Origin: Marinobacter salexigens
GTDB taxonomy: Bacteria; Pseudomonadota; Gammaproteobacteria; Pseudomonadales; Oleiphilaceae
DNA length: 64,000 bases
Assembly (NCBI RefSeq): GCF_018860765.1
Contig: NZ_JAHKPV010000019.1
Span: 377,972-441,971 of the forward strand
Direction of reading: 5' to 3'
Part shown: in pieces, positions 11,075-20,580 of the stretch
Numbering within the stretch: position 1 is the stretch's first letter
Layout: each line of letters opens with the position of its first letter
Translations under genes and position numbers: made by a program
Notes under the pieces: generated by a model
What the model was told of the DNA's origin: nothing
Seen by the model: the letters and a program-made list of their open reading frames with translations, nothing else
Database searches by the model: none

Positions 11075-11383
11075 TCAGGGGCGGGATTGTAACCAATCCG
11101 CGAGGTTGCTCAAAGCGGCAAGCGAAACGAGACGATCAGGAGCGCCAGTGAATGATAGAGAAACGCCCTGCTTTTCCGCCAATCGAGCCCAGCAAAGAAG
11201 CATTGAAAGGATAACGCTGTGAGTCGTAGCCAAGCCCGCCAGATCCACCACCACCCCCTCGCTGGTGGCTGCAATCAAGCGTTCGCCCTCTGCTCGCAGT
11301 GGCGTCACATTGTGGGCATCGATTGCGCCGGAGACAGACAGTACGCCTGCCTCTAGCTGCACACTTGGGTAGTCAGTGCTCAT
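11075..11383 (-). CDS. mlaB: STAS-domain subunit MlaB of the phospholipid transporter
   Basis: The 102-residue product has a STAS-domain layout. MlaB binds the ATPase MlaF on the cytoplasmic face and supports assembly and activity of the MlaFEDB complex. Sequence identity in this family is low, so the call rests mainly on size, a STAS-like pattern and position. Its ATG overlaps the mlaC stop codon (ATGA at 11380-11383), placing it last in the mlaFEDCB run and pointing to coupled translation. Confidence 0.82.
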   Translation of the reverse strand: MSTDYPSVQLEAGVLSVSGAIDAHNVTPLRAEGERLIAATSEGVVVDLAGLATTHSVILSMLLCWARLAEKQGVSLSFTGAPDRLVSLAALSNLADWLQSRP

Positions 11384-12033
11384 GACTTATTCACTTCATC
11401 TTCCAGATTGAGTGATTTCACGGCGTCACTCCACCCTTCAATCACAACCTGAACCTGTCCACGGTTGGCTTCCATCTCTTGGGTAAAGCGGTCCCGGAAG
11501 GCAAGCCCGATATTCACCCCTTCAACAATCACATTTTCCATCATCCACTTACTACCTTCTTTGCGATACATGGAATAAGTCACTGCATGGCGATTTCCAG
11601 AAGCGGTGATCACCTCCATGGCCACAGACGCGCGGTTGCCGTCCTGAGGGTTAATCGCGGCATCGTTCACATTGATCTTAAAATCTTCAGCGCTCACCAG
11701 CGCCTGAGCGTAGCTATCGAATAAGCTGCGTTTGAATTTAGCCACAAACTCATCCCGCTGCTCAGGGGTCGTTTGACGTGCATAACGACCCATAACCCGG
11801 GCCGCGATTCGGCGAAAATCAACAAAACCTTCCAGCGCGTCATCCATGTTTTGGTAAAACGCTTCCGGGTCTCGCTCATAAAGGCCGCGCTCAGCCATGA
11901 GCTTTTCCACCAACCGTTGGGTATTTTCGTCTACGTACTGTTGTAAATCTTCTTCCGGACCGGCCTGAACTGATGCCACACAAAACGCCATCAGTGTCAG
12001 GGCGAAAAGAAATCGTTGTGTTAATGCAATCAT
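11380..12033 (-). CDS. mlaC: Periplasmic phospholipid carrier MlaC
   Basis: MlaC shuttles phospholipid across the periplasm between the outer-membrane MlaA complex and the inner-membrane MlaFEDB transporter. The ATG at 12031-12033, with AGGAG at good spacing, gives 217 residues with a signal peptide (Met-Ile-Ala-Leu-Thr-Gln-Arg-Phe followed by a hydrophobic stretch, cleavage near Val-Gln-Ala-Gly). The region around Val-Met-Gly-Arg-Tyr-Ala-Arg is typical of the Tol-Tol-Ttg2/MlaC family. It begins 31 bases after mlaD. Confidence 0.92.
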   Translation of the reverse strand: MIALTQRFLFALTLMAFCVASVQAGPEEDLQQYVDENTQRLVEKLMAERGLYERDPEAFYQNMDDALEGFVDFRRIAARVMGRYARQTTPEQRDEFVAKFKRSLFDSYAQALVSAEDFKINVNDAAINPQDGNRASVAMEVITASGNRHAVTYSMYRKEGSKWMMENVIVEGVNIGLAFRDRFTQEMEANRGQVQVVIEGWSDAVKSLNLEDEVNKS

Positions 12034-12064
12034 CGGGCTTCTCCTGTTCTGGTACTCAACTGGC

Positions 12065-12514
12065 TTATTTGCCAGACGCAAAATTGCTGATCAGTCGCTC
12101 AATGTTCATGGCAGACTGAGTGGCGTAAAACGTATCGCCCGGTTCGAGGGAGTCCATGTCACCGCCAATGGATATATCAATGTACTGTTCACCCAGCAAA
12201 CCGGATGTACGTATTACTGCAGCGCTATCCGCCGGAATGTTATCCACCTCGCCGTGAATAGACATGGCAACCCGCGCCTGAAAGGTTTCTTTGTTCAGAG
12301 TAATAGAGTCGATACTACCTACCGTTACACCTGCCATAGAAACCCTGCCACGGGGCGTGATACCGCCGGTATCGTTAAAGTCAGCATAAACGGTGTAGGT
12401 GCTTTTGGCCGACTTGGGTGATAACCCACTTACCTGCAGCGCCAAAAACAGTAGCGCAGCCAAACCGGCAAGCATAAACAGCCCAACTGCGATGTCCGTT
12501 GTTCTTTGTGTCAT
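12065..12514 (-). CDS. mlaD: MCE-domain subunit MlaD
   Basis: MlaD forms a hexameric MCE ring anchored in the inner membrane and receives or hands over phospholipid from MlaC. The 149-residue chain has one N-terminal transmembrane helix (about residues 7-27) followed by the MCE domain, with the typical Val-Tyr-Ala-Asp-Phe, Gly-Val-Thr-Val-Gly and Leu-Leu-Gly-Glu-Gln-Tyr-Ile segments. Length fits the short MlaD type. It lies between mlaE (34-base gap) and mlaC. Confidence 0.93.
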   Translation of the reverse strand: MTQRTTDIAVGLFMLAGLAALLFLALQVSGLSPKSAKSTYTVYADFNDTGGITPRGRVSMAGVTVGSIDSITLNKETFQARVAMSIHGEVDNIPADSAAVIRTSGLLGEQYIDISIGGDMDSLEPGDTFYATQSAMNIERLISNFASGK

Positions 12515-12548
12515 TACCGGCTCCCGGTGTTATCTCGTCAATCGTTAA

Positions 12549-13331
12549 TCAGAAGTTGCCGAACATTACGGCAGTCAGCACAAAATCCAGACCCAACACA
12601 GCCAGCGAGGAATAGACCACCGTTTTTGTGGTAGCCGAGCTGATTCCCGCAGATGTGGGCACACAGTCGTAGCCTTGGTAAACAGCAATCCAGGCACAAA
12701 CAAAACCGAAGACAATGCTTTTTATCACGCCATTTATAACATCATCCCGGAAGTCCACAGAGGCCTGCATGTTTCCCCAGTAGGAGCCTTCAAAAACACC
12801 AAGCCACTCAACGCCAACCAGCATGCCACCCCAAATACCTACCATTGAAAAAATGATAGCCAATACGGGCATGGCTATGAAACCCGCCCAGAGTCTTGGG
12901 GCGATAACCCGGCGCAATGGGTCCACACCCATCATTTCCATACTGGAGAGCTGCTCCGTGGCTTTCATTAGGCCGATTTCAGCAGTCAGCGCAGAACCTG
13001 CACGGCCAGCAAATAGCAATGCCGTCACCACGGGCCCGAGTTCCCGCACCAAGGTAAGCGCAATCATCTGGCCGATAGCGGCTTCGGAGCCAAAATCACT
13101 GAGTATGGTGTAGCCCTGAAGGCCGAGCACCATACCGATAAATAAGCCGGAAACAACAATGATAGCCAGCGAAAGCACGCCAACCGAATACAACTGCTTC
13201 AACAAAAGCGGGAAGCCCGTTACCGGGCGAGGAATGCCTGAAAGTACTCCTCCTAGAAACTGGCCAGCGCGCCCAATTGAAATAACAAAGCCTATACTGC
13301 TGCGCCCGAAGGACGCGATTCTGTCAATCAC
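12549..13331 (-). CDS. mlaE: Phospholipid ABC transporter permease MlaE
   Basis: MlaE is the inner-membrane permease of the Mla system, which keeps outer-membrane lipid asymmetry. The 260-residue protein has several hydrophobic segments and the family signatures Phe-Ile-Gly-Met-Val-Leu-Gly-Leu-Gln and Glu-Leu-Gly-Pro-Val followed by Gly-Arg-Ala-Gly-Ser-Ala. Its start overlaps the mlaF stop by four bases, so the ATPase and permease are probably translated together. Confidence 0.94.
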   Translation of the reverse strand: MIDRIASFGRSSIGFVISIGRAGQFLGGVLSGIPRPVTGFPLLLKQLYSVGVLSLAIIVVSGLFIGMVLGLQGYTILSDFGSEAAIGQMIALTLVRELGPVVTALLFAGRAGSALTAEIGLMKATEQLSSMEMMGVDPLRRVIAPRLWAGFIAMPVLAIIFSMVGIWGGMLVGVEWLGVFEGSYWGNMQASVDFRDDVINGVIKSIVFGFVCAWIAVYQGYDCVPTSAGISSATTKTVVYSSLAVLGLDFVLTAVMFGNF

Positions 13332-14140
13332 GAAGCACCTCCGGCTAGCCCGAAGTCTTCGGTGGCTGCCGAAGATGGGTAATGGAACGGTACAGGGCCG
13401 TCAGGATGCCCATTCAAAAACTGCTGCACCTGCTCTGACGGGTGCGCCTGAAGCTCTTCGGGCGTTCCGGTTCCGATCACTTTTCCGTCCGCAATAATGC
13501 AAGCGTAGTGGCAGATACTAAGAGATTCTTTAACATCGTGAGAGACCAGAACGCTGGTAAGCCCCATGGAGCTGTTGAGATCGCGAATGAGTTTTACCAG
13601 CACACCCATGCCAATCGGGTCCTGCCCGGCAAAGGGCTCATCGTACATAATCAACTCAGGATCCAGCGCAATACTACGAGCAAGTGCCACGCGCCGGTTC
13701 ATACCGCCGGAAAGTTCCGAAGGCATAAGCTTGCGAGCACCGCGCAGTCCAACGGCTTCGAGCTTCATCAACACTATGTCGTTTATCATGTCTTCCGGCA
13801 GCTTGGTGTGCACTCGCATCGGGAAGGCCACGTTCTCGTAAACGCTCAAATCAGTAAACAGCGCTCCACTTTGAAACAGCATGCCCATTTTTTCCCGAAA
13901 CTTATAAAGCTCCTTGCGGCGGAGTTCGGAGATAGCGTGGCCATCCACCGTCAAGCTCCCGGAATCTTGCCGTAACTGGCCACCTATCAGGCGTAGCAAA
14001 GTGGTTTTTCCGCTGCCACTTGGCCCCATAATAGCAGTGATTTTTCCACGGGGAATATCAACAGTCACACCGTTAAAAATTCGGCGACCAGAGCGGGAAA
14101 ACACAACGTCTTTTAATGATATGTACGAACCCAAACCCAT
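13328..14140 (-). CDS. mlaF: Phospholipid ABC transporter ATPase MlaF
   Basis: MlaF is the ATPase of the MlaFEDB complex. The chosen ATG at 14138-14140 gives 270 residues starting [10 protein letters not shown]. The longer frame up to 14278 reaches into the divergent promoter region and lacks family likeness. Walker A is Gly-Pro-Ser-Gly-Ser-Gly-Lys-Thr, the signature is Leu-Ser-Gly-Gly-Met-Asn-Arg-Arg (the unusual Met-Asn is normal in MlaF), and Walker B ends Met-Tyr-Asp-Glu-Pro. It is the first gene of the minus-strand mla-murA-his run, and 266 bases separate it from the divergent kdsD start. Confidence 0.93.
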   Translation of the reverse strand: MGLGSYISLKDVVFSRSGRRIFNGVTVDIPRGKITAIMGPSGSGKTTLLRLIGGQLRQDSGSLTVDGHAISELRRKELYKFREKMGMLFQSGALFTDLSVYENVAFPMRVHTKLPEDMINDIVLMKLEAVGLRGARKLMPSELSGGMNRRVALARSIALDPELIMYDEPFAGQDPIGMGVLVKLIRDLNSSMGLTSVLVSHDVKESLSICHYACIIADGKVIGTGTPEELQAHPSEQVQQFLNGHPDGPVPFHYPSSAATEDFGLAGGAS

Positions 14141-14332
14141 AGCTCTTACCTTTAAGTCCTTTGCTTCCACCCCGGAACTTCCTATTGAATCGATCACTCT
14201 TAGCTTTGGGGGAGCGGCTACATTATGCCAAGGAGCCTTCAAGCTCAATCTATGGTTCCCAAAATGAATTGATAGCAATGATCAATTTCACCGAACTTAC
14301 CGGAACCGAACTGCTCAACCCGCGGGAAATGT

Positions 14333-14338
14333 TATACT
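14333..14338 (+). promoter_or_regulatory. Extended -10 element upstream of kdsD
   Basis: TATACT preceded by TG one base away (TGT-TATACT, 14330-14338) is an extended -10 on the plus strand, about 70 bases before the kdsD ATG. No clear -35 is seen, which extended -10 promoters can tolerate. It lies in the mlaF-kdsD divergent region. Confidence 0.45.
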
Positions 14339-14406
14339 CCTTCAACCGAATCGCGCTCCCGTCTTTCAAACAGAAAGCATTAACGAGAAAGCAGGCCCTT
14401 CGCCCA

Positions 14407-15387
14407 ATGACTGATCTAAAAGCACAGGATTTCCGGAACTCTGCACTTCAGGCCATACGCATTGAGCGTGACGCCATTAGCGCGCTAGAAAACCGCGTAG
14501 ACCATCATTTTGTACGTGCCTGTGAAGTTATCATGGCATGTAGAGGCCGGGTTGTTGTTACGGGTATGGGTAAATCCGGCCACATTGGCCACAAGATTGC
14601 GGCCACACTTGCCAGCACCGGCACCCCGTCTTTTTTTGTTCACCCAGGGGAAGCCAGCCACGGCGACATGGGAATGATTACCAGCCAAGACGTGGTTATT
14701 GCCATTTCGAACAGCGGCAACACCAGCGAAGTAGTTACCATTTTGCCACTTATTAAACGAATGGGCGCCCCCTTAATCAGCATGACAGGCAATCCGGATT
14801 CCACACTGGCTAAAGAAGCGGTCGCAAATTTGGATGTCAGCGTTAAAACAGAGGCTTGCCCGCTTGGCTTGGCGCCGACGTCCAGCACCACTGCTACGCT
14901 GGTAATGGGCGATGCTTTAGCGGTAGCTTTGCTTGATGCTCGGGGGTTCAGCGCAGAGGACTTTGCGTTCTCGCACCCGGGAGGTAGTCTGGGGCGGAAA
15001 CTTCTGTTACGAGTGTCAGATATCATGCACGTTGGCGACCGAATTCCCATGGTTGATGAAGACACTACCCTGAGCGGTGCTTTGCTGGAGATATCCCGAA
15101 AGGGTCTGGGCATGACCACGGTAGTGAGCGCCACCGGCACCATGACCGGAATTTTCACAGACGGCGATCTTCGCCGCACACTTGATAAATCCATTGACGT
15201 TCACACTACCCCCATTCGGGATGTAATGACTCAAAATGGCAAAACCATTCAAGCGGACCAACTGGCTGCCGAAGCGCTCAACATTATGGAAGGCTTAAAA
15301 ATCAGCGCGCTCCCTGTCACTGACGGAAGTGGTGCCTTGGTCGGTGCCATCAACATGCATGACCTGCTACGCGCCGGTGTTATCTGA
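14407..15387 (+). CDS. kdsD: Arabinose-5-phosphate isomerase KdsD
   Basis: KdsD converts ribulose 5-phosphate to arabinose 5-phosphate, the entry to KDO synthesis for LPS. The ATG at 14407 gives 326 residues, close to the 328 of the E. coli enzyme. The open frame extends 82 codons further up but overlaps the mlaF 5' region and was rejected. An N-terminal SIS domain (Gly-Met-Gly-Lys-Ser-Gly-His-Ile near residue 55, Ser-Asn-Ser-Gly-Asn-Thr near 100) is followed by two CBS motifs in the last 120 residues. It leads the kdsD-kdsC-lptCAB-rpoN run. Confidence 0.95.
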   Translation: MTDLKAQDFRNSALQAIRIERDAISALENRVDHHFVRACEVIMACRGRVVVTGMGKSGHIGHKIAATLASTGTPSFFVHPGEASHGDMGMITSQDVVIAISNSGNTSEVVTILPLIKRMGAPLISMTGNPDSTLAKEAVANLDVSVKTEACPLGLAPTSSTTATLVMGDALAVALLDARGFSAEDFAFSHPGGSLGRKLLLRVSDIMHVGDRIPMVDEDTTLSGALLEISRKGLGMTTVVSATGTMTGIFTDGDLRRTLDKSIDVHTTPIRDVMTQNGKTIQADQLAAEALNIMEGLKISALPVTDGSGALVGAINMHDLLRAGVI

Positions 15388-15413
15388 GCAATACACATCA
15401 AAAGGGCAACACC

Positions 15414-15977
15414 ATGGCAGAACTAAAAAGCCCGCTGGAAGATATCTGGCCAGCACCGCTACTTGTGAAAGCGGCAGCCATCAAGCTGCTTGCTTTAGAC
15501 GTTGACGGTATCATGAGTGATGGCACGGTCTACTTCAGCGCCACAGGTGACGAACTCAAAGGCTTCAATATTCTGGATGGGCTTGGCCTGAAGCAGCTAA
15601 TGGCCGCCGGGATCACCGTGGCGGTCATTACCGGCCGCAGCTCGCCCTTAACTGAAAAGCGCATGTCAGACCTAAAAATCCCCCATTTAATGCAAGGGCG
15701 TGAAGACAAAAAGGTCGCACTTGAAGAGCTGGCCAGCGTTTTAAAACTTGCACCGGAAGCCATTGCCTACATGGGCGACGATCTACCGGACTTACCCGCC
15801 ATTCGTTATGCCAGCTTAGGGGTGACGGTACCCAACGGATATTGGCTGATCAAAGAGCATGCGGATTACTGCACTCAGGCTAGCGGAGGCCATGGTGCAG
15901 TGCGCGAACTCTGCGACCTGCTGTTGACAGCCGGAGGGCACCTAAGCAAAGCCCTGTCACCGTATTTGGAGCCATAA
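15414..15977 (+). CDS. kdsC: 3-deoxy-manno-octulosonate-8-phosphatase KdsC
   Basis: KdsC is a HAD-superfamily phosphatase releasing KDO from KDO 8-phosphate. The 187-residue product has the HAD motif I Asp-Val-Asp-Gly (residues 30-33), the Ile-Thr-Gly-Arg motif II and the Gly-Asp-Asp-Leu-Pro-Asp motif near residue 121. This is the small tetrameric C0-type HAD enzyme. It stands 26 bases after kdsD and only 2 bases before lptC, the usual gammaproteobacterial order. Confidence 0.95.
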   Translation: MAELKSPLEDIWPAPLLVKAAAIKLLALDVDGIMSDGTVYFSATGDELKGFNILDGLGLKQLMAAGITVAVITGRSSPLTEKRMSDLKIPHLMQGREDKKVALEELASVLKLAPEAIAYMGDDLPDLPAIRYASLGVTVPNGYWLIKEHADYCTQASGGHGAVRELCDLLLTAGGHLSKALSPYLEP

Positions 15978-15979
15978 GC

Positions 15980-16600
15980 ATGGCAGAAAATGCCAAACGT
16001 AGCCGCCTGTCAAAATTGGCTCTGGCAAATAAGCCAAGACTGCGCATGCTAGGCTTGGCAATAACCGTTGCCGCTACTTTTTTTCTGCTTTGGCAAGGCG
16101 ATGAACCACCGCTTAGTAGCTACAGTGATGCAAAAAAGCTCCGGGGTGATGCAGAGCCAGACGGTTTTGTCATCAATGGCAGCTACACATCATACGATGA
16201 AGTTGGCAACCGTAAGATCGTCTTTACAAGCCCACGCATAGAGCAGTTTGAAGAGGGAAATGTGGCCACCATGGAGTTTCCCAGAGCAGAACTGTTTGGC
16301 ACCACCGGAGAGGGGCCGTGGGTTCTGAATGCTGAAAACGGTAAGCTACGGCAAAACGAAGACCTGCTTTATCTCACCGGCAAGGTTAATGTGGTGCGAA
16401 CAATTGGAGACCGGGAAGCCACACTCAAAACCGAAAGCCTTACGTTAGACAACAAAAAAGGCACTGTTTACACCGGCGACCCGGTTGAAATTACAGACAG
16501 TGTTGGCACTACAAGTGCGACAGGGATGAAGGCGTGGATCGACGAACGAATTCTGGAGCTCAACTCTCAGGTAAAAGGACGCTATGAAACCGCTCAATAA
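15980..16600 (+). CDS. lptC: LPS export protein LptC
   Basis: LptC is the bitopic inner-membrane component linking the LptB2FG transporter to the periplasmic LptA bridge. The 206-residue protein has one N-terminal transmembrane helix (about residues 24-41) and a periplasmic beta-jellyroll domain. It starts two bases after the kdsC stop and overlaps lptA by 17 bases. Confidence 0.92.
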   Translation: MAENAKRSRLSKLALANKPRLRMLGLAITVAATFFLLWQGDEPPLSSYSDAKKLRGDAEPDGFVINGSYTSYDEVGNRKIVFTSPRIEQFEEGNVATMEFPRAELFGTTGEGPWVLNAENGKLRQNEDLLYLTGKVNVVRTIGDREATLKTESLTLDNKKGTVYTGDPVEITDSVGTTSATGMKAWIDERILELNSQVKGRYETAQ

Positions 16601-17120
16601 TCTTATGCGCAAGCTTGTGGCGGCCTTTCTGGCCGTAGGCCTTGCCAGCTCTGCAATGGCGTTTGATCTTGATTCCGATCAGCCAATCACGGTCAGCGCT
16701 GACAACGCCCGGTTGGATGACGGTCAGGGCATAGCCACCTACACCGGGGCGGTTGAACTGGCACAGGGCAATACCCGGCTTACTGCCGAGCGGGTCGTTC
16801 TGTACCGCAGCGCCGAGGGCCTCAATCGAATCGAGGCTAACGGTTCCCCTGCCCGCTACCAGCAACCGGTTGTCGGCGGCGAAGGCGAAACCGATGCCAG
16901 AGCCCGAAACATTGTCTGGTCCGCCACTGACAAGCAGCTCATCTTTGAACGAGGTGCTGTCATTGAGCAGAATGGCAATATATTCCGTGGCGATATTATT
17001 CGCTATGACACCGAGCAACGCGTGGTTACCGCAGAGGGCGGCGAGAATAGCGGTGGCGGCTCGGGCCGGGTCGAGATGATTATCCAGCCCCGCGGCAACA
17101 GTTCCGGCTCCACCCAATAA
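16584..17120 (+). CDS. lptA: Periplasmic LPS-bridge protein LptA
   Basis: LptA polymerises into the periplasmic bridge that carries LPS to the outer membrane. The 178-residue chain starts with a signal peptide (hydrophobic segment at about residues 9-22, Ala-Met-Ala cleavage near 23) followed by an OstA-type repeat region containing Asp-Ser-Asp-Gln-Pro-Ile and Ala-Asn-Gly-Ser-Pro-Ala. The start lies inside the 3' end of lptC, which suggests coupling. lptB follows after 27 bases. Confidence 0.93.
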   Translation: MKPLNNLMRKLVAAFLAVGLASSAMAFDLDSDQPITVSADNARLDDGQGIATYTGAVELAQGNTRLTAERVVLYRSAEGLNRIEANGSPARYQQPVVGGEGETDARARNIVWSATDKQLIFERGAVIEQNGNIFRGDIIRYDTEQRVVTAEGGENSGGGSGRVEMIIQPRGNSSGSTQ

Positions 17121-17147
17121 CAGCTGATCACAGCAAACAGGAATCCG

Positions 17148-17873
17148 ATGGCAGTTCTCAGAGCGAGCAATCTGGCGAAAAGCTACAAGCAAAAAAAGGT
17201 GGTTATCGACGTTTCGTTGGAAATTCGCAGCGGTGAAATCGTCGGCCTGCTTGGCCCTAATGGTGCAGGCAAAACCACATGTTTCTACATGATTGTAGGG
17301 CTAGTAAACGCTGATAACGGCCGTATAACCATCGACAGCCAAGATATTACACCTCTCCCCATGCATGGGCGGGCACGCAAAGGGATTGGCTATCTGCCGC
17401 AAGAGGCCTCGGTGTTCCGTAAGCTGTCAGTGCGGGACAACATTATGGCGATTTTGGAAACCCGCAAAAAACTCACTCGGGCCGAGCGTTTGAGCAAGCT
17501 TGAACAACTACTGGAAGAGTTCCATATTACCCATATCCGCGACAGTCTAGGTATGGCACTTTCTGGCGGTGAACGGCGACGTGTAGAGATTGCCCGGGCC
17601 TTGGCAATGGAGCCTGCCTTTATTCTGCTGGATGAACCATTTGCAGGCGTAGATCCCATCTCCGTAAGCGACATCAAACAAATTATCCGGCACTTGCGGG
17701 ACAAAGGCATTGGCGTGTTGATAACCGACCACAACGTTCGGGAAACGCTGGATATTTGCGAGAACGCCTATATTGTCTCTGGCGGGCACATTATCGCCTC
17801 TGGAAACTCCGAAACCATTCTTGCCAACCAACTGGTTAAAGAAGTCTATCTTGGCGACGAGTTTCGCCTTTAG
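17148..17873 (+). CDS. lptB: LPS export ATPase LptB
   Basis: LptB is the cytoplasmic ATPase driving LPS extraction from the inner membrane. The 241-residue protein has Walker A Gly-Pro-Asn-Gly-Ala-Gly-Lys-Thr-Thr near residue 38, signature Leu-Ser-Gly-Gly-Glu-Arg-Arg-Arg, and Walker B Leu-Leu-Asp-Glu-Pro-Phe-Ala-Gly. The membrane subunits LptF and LptG are not in this window. The 173 bases after it hold a TATACT (17957-17962) that may belong to an rpoN promoter, but no matching -35 is visible. Confidence 0.95.
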   Translation: MAVLRASNLAKSYKQKKVVIDVSLEIRSGEIVGLLGPNGAGKTTCFYMIVGLVNADNGRITIDSQDITPLPMHGRARKGIGYLPQEASVFRKLSVRDNIMAILETRKKLTRAERLSKLEQLLEEFHITHIRDSLGMALSGGERRRVEIARALAMEPAFILLDEPFAGVDPISVSDIKQIIRHLRDKGIGVLITDHNVRETLDICENAYIVSGGHIIASGNSETILANQLVKEVYLGDEFRL

Positions 17874-18052
17874 GCTAGATTTTCGTTACGACAGAACGAC
17901 CGCTCGATTGTTTTGCTGACCCGGAGCAAGTAAACTCGGCAGAGAACTTGCTAGAGTATACTTAATTGGCGGCAAGTAGCCGACATACAAAGATTTTTTG
18001 CCAATGCAAGAAATTCGGAGCGGGTATAAGTGACGGATCCTGAGCAATGGTT

Positions 18053-19582
18053 ATGAAAGCCTCATTACAATTAAAGCTGGGTCAGAGCCTGACAATGACG
18101 CCCCAGCTGCAGCAGGCGATCAGGCTTCTACAGTTATCGACACTCGACCTTCAGCAGGAAATCCAGCAAGCTCTGGAATCCAATCCCCTGCTGGAATCCC
18201 AAGAGGACGACGATCAAGTCGATATGCCTGCTGCCGACGGCGAGCAGAATCAGGACCAAGCCTCGGACGAGAGCTCATCTGAACCGGTAACAGATGCATC
18301 CGGCTCAGACTGGGACGAGAGCGAAAACGGCCCTGACTGGCAATCTGAGAACGACATTCCCGACACCATTCCAGACGACCTTCCCGTTGACACTGCCTGG
18401 GACGATATTTATCAGTCTGCCCCTGCCCCGGCAGCGCGCAACGAAGACGAAAGCGATCACGATTTCGAGACCCGGAACTCTCCTAGCGAAACCCTTAGGG
18501 ACCATCTTGAGTGGCAGCTAAACCTAACGCCTTTGAGCGAGCGTGATCAAGCCATTGCCCATGCGCTCATGGACGCCGTAGACGAGCAAGGCTACCTCAC
18601 GAGCCCAGTAGAGGAAATCTACAGCGGGCTGTCGGACGATACAGAGGCAGACCCTCTGGAGCTGGATGAAGTGGAGGCCGTATTACGTAGGCTGCAGTAC
18701 TTTGATCCACCCGGGGTCTTCGCCCGAAACCTCCAGGACTGCCTGCTAATTCAGTTGAACCAACTACCCCCAGAAACCCCTTATCTTGCTCAGGCGCGAC
18801 TGGTCATCACTCATTACATAAACCTTCTAGGCAACCGAGACTACGCCCAACTACTGCGCCGCAGCCGCCTAAAAGAAGACCAGCTACGCGACGTACTCGC
18901 GCTGATAACCAGCCTCAACCCTCGCCCGGGAGACATCATTGACCGCACTGAGCCGGACTACGTCATTCCAGATGTTATTGTGCGCAAACACAATGGCCGC
19001 TGGCGAGTCGAGCTAAATCCTGAAATTGCACCACGCATACGCGTAAATGCCAGCTATGCTTCATTAATAAAGCGAGCGGACAGCAGTGCTGACAATACTT
19101 ACCTGCGCGATCAGCTTCAGGAGGCAAAATGGTTTATCAAAAGCCTGCAAAGCCGAAACGAAACCTTGTTGAAAGTTGCAACCCGAATTGTTGAATATCA
19201 ACAAGGTTTTCTGGATCACGGCGAAGAAGCAATGAAGCCACTGATCCTCTCGGATATCGCCCAGCTTGTGGAAATGCATGAATCGACTATTTCCCGTGTA
19301 ACCACACAGAAATACATGCACACACCCAGGGGGGTATTCGAGTTGAAGTACTTTTTCTCCAGCCACGTCAGTACCGATGAAGGTGGAGAGTGCTCATCAA
19401 CGGCTATCCGTGCAATGATCAAAAAGTTGATCGCGGCAGAAACACCGAAAAAGCCATTGAGTGATAGCAAAATTGCAGCCATGCTGGGGGAACAGGGTAT
19501 TAAGGTGGCGCGTCGCACGGTTGCAAAATACCGCGAGGCGATGCACATTCCGCCTTCCAATGAGCGCAAGCGACTGGTTTAA
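18053..19582 (+). CDS. rpoN: RNA polymerase sigma-54 factor
   Basis: RpoN directs RNA polymerase to -24/-12 promoters and needs enhancer-binding activators. The ATG at 18053 gives [11 protein letters not shown], the usual N-terminus (509 residues); an ATG two codons earlier at 18047 is also possible. Region I is Gln/Leu rich, region II (residues about 55-140) is very acidic, and the C-terminal RpoN box Ala-Arg-Arg-Thr-Val-Ala-Lys-Tyr-Arg is intact. It is followed by hpf, ptsN, rapZ and npr, the classical rpoN cluster. Confidence 0.96.
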   Translation: MKASLQLKLGQSLTMTPQLQQAIRLLQLSTLDLQQEIQQALESNPLLESQEDDDQVDMPAADGEQNQDQASDESSSEPVTDASGSDWDESENGPDWQSENDIPDTIPDDLPVDTAWDDIYQSAPAPAARNEDESDHDFETRNSPSETLRDHLEWQLNLTPLSERDQAIAHALMDAVDEQGYLTSPVEEIYSGLSDDTEADPLELDEVEAVLRRLQYFDPPGVFARNLQDCLLIQLNQLPPETPYLAQARLVITHYINLLGNRDYAQLLRRSRLKEDQLRDVLALITSLNPRPGDIIDRTEPDYVIPDVIVRKHNGRWRVELNPEIAPRIRVNASYASLIKRADSSADNTYLRDQLQEAKWFIKSLQSRNETLLKVATRIVEYQQGFLDHGEEAMKPLILSDIAQLVEMHESTISRVTTQKYMHTPRGVFELKYFFSSHVSTDEGGECSSTAIRAMIKKLIAAETPKKPLSDSKIAAMLGEQGIKVARRTVAKYREAMHIPPSNERKRLV

Positions 19583-19687
19583 ACCCGGCACCGAAAATAG
19601 ATTTACGTGGATTTTTCGCTGGTGCAGCCATGCTCCGGCACTCAGGCCGGCCACTAGAGCCGGAACGGATGACAATAGGAGACGTCT

Positions 19688-19996
19688 ATGCAACTCAACA
19701 TTTCAGGCCATCACGTAGAATTGACTCCAGCCCTGAAAGACTATGTAGCTGAAAAACTTGAACGACTTGAGCGGCACTTCGACCACATTAGTAACTGCCA
19801 GGTAACACTGGAAGTGGATAAGGTTCGACAGATTGCGGATGCGACGCTCCACGTGGTGGGTGGTGAAATCCACGCAAAAGCTGAAAGTGAAGATATGTAT
19901 GCGGCAATCGATGGCCTCGTCGACAAGCTTGATCGACAGATCATCAAGCATAAAGAGAAAAATTTGGACAGGATGCAGGGAAACACCGCCCGCTAG
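19688..19996 (+). CDS. hpf: Ribosome hibernation promoting factor (short HPF)
   Basis: The 102-residue product is a short HPF, which binds the 30S decoding region and helps form 100S ribosome dimers in stationary phase. It starts Met-Gln-Leu-Asn-Ile-Ser-Gly-His-His, typical of the family, and keeps the basic Lys/Arg helix at the C-terminus. An AGGAG box lies just upstream of the ATG. It is 105 bases after rpoN and is followed by an intrinsic terminator. Confidence 0.93.
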   Translation: MQLNISGHHVELTPALKDYVAEKLERLERHFDHISNCQVTLEVDKVRQIADATLHVVGGEIHAKAESEDMYAAIDGLVDKLDRQIIKHKEKNLDRMQGNTAR

Positions 19997-20027
19997 GCGA
20001 TAGTTTTCAGGCATGTCATCTAATCAG

Positions 20028-20060
20028 GCTGCGGCGCGGGCAACGTGTCGCAGCTTTTTT
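20028..20060 (+). terminator. Terminator between hpf and ptsN
   Basis: An 8-bp stem (20028-20035 with 20047-20054, one G-T pair) is followed directly by six T residues. It lies between the hpf stop and the ptsN start and could end or attenuate the rpoN-hpf transcript before ptsN-rapZ-npr. Confidence 0.65.
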
Positions 20061-20080
20061 AACGGAAGCGCGGTCGATTC

Positions 20081-20551
20081 ATGAGCGACACATCCCTAAC
20101 AATAGACAATATCCTTGCGCCGGAACTGACGCTATGCAAGGTACCCGCATCTAGCAAAAAGCGGGTTCTGGAATTCATTGCCGAGCAGATTCGCCAGCAC
20201 AACGATGTTGTCAGCGAAGGACAGATTTTCAACAATCTGATTGCTCGCGAGCGGCTTGGTAGCACCGGCATCGGCCAGGGGATTGCGATTCCCCACTGTC
20301 GTCTAGAAGGGCTTGAGCAAGTCATCGGCGTACTGATGACCCTGGAAGAGGCCGTTGATTTTGATGCAATCGATAACCAACCAGTGGATCTTATATTTGC
20401 ACTTGTTGTGCCCAAAGAAGCCACCAGCGAGCACCTTGAGTTACTAAGCCAGCTCGCCGAAAAATTCAACGAGCGCACGTTCTGCGACAGTCTTCGGCAG
20501 TGCGAAGATGCGCAAACGCTTTACCAACGCATGACCGCAACAAGCGGCTGA
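20081..20551 (+). CDS. ptsN: Nitrogen PTS enzyme IIA (PtsN)
   Basis: PtsN is the EIIA-type phosphocarrier at the end of the PtsP-NPr-PtsN chain, which regulates potassium uptake, nitrogen responses and other targets without moving sugar. The 156-residue protein carries the phosphorylated histidine in Gly-Ile-Ala-Ile-Pro-His-Cys-Arg near residue 72. It lies upstream of rapZ and npr. The first enzyme, PtsP, is not in the window. Confidence 0.94.
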   Translation: MSDTSLTIDNILAPELTLCKVPASSKKRVLEFIAEQIRQHNDVVSEGQIFNNLIARERLGSTGIGQGIAIPHCRLEGLEQVIGVLMTLEEAVDFDAIDNQPVDLIFALVVPKEATSEHLELLSQLAEKFNERTFCDSLRQCEDAQTLYQRMTATSG

Positions 20552-20580
20552 TATTCACTCTGGCAACAGGCTGTTTCACT

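Noticed and set aside
14161..14406. An 82-codon N-terminal extension of kdsD
   Set aside because: It overlaps the mlaF promoter side and an extended -10, lacks family likeness, and the inner ATG gives the normal KdsD length.
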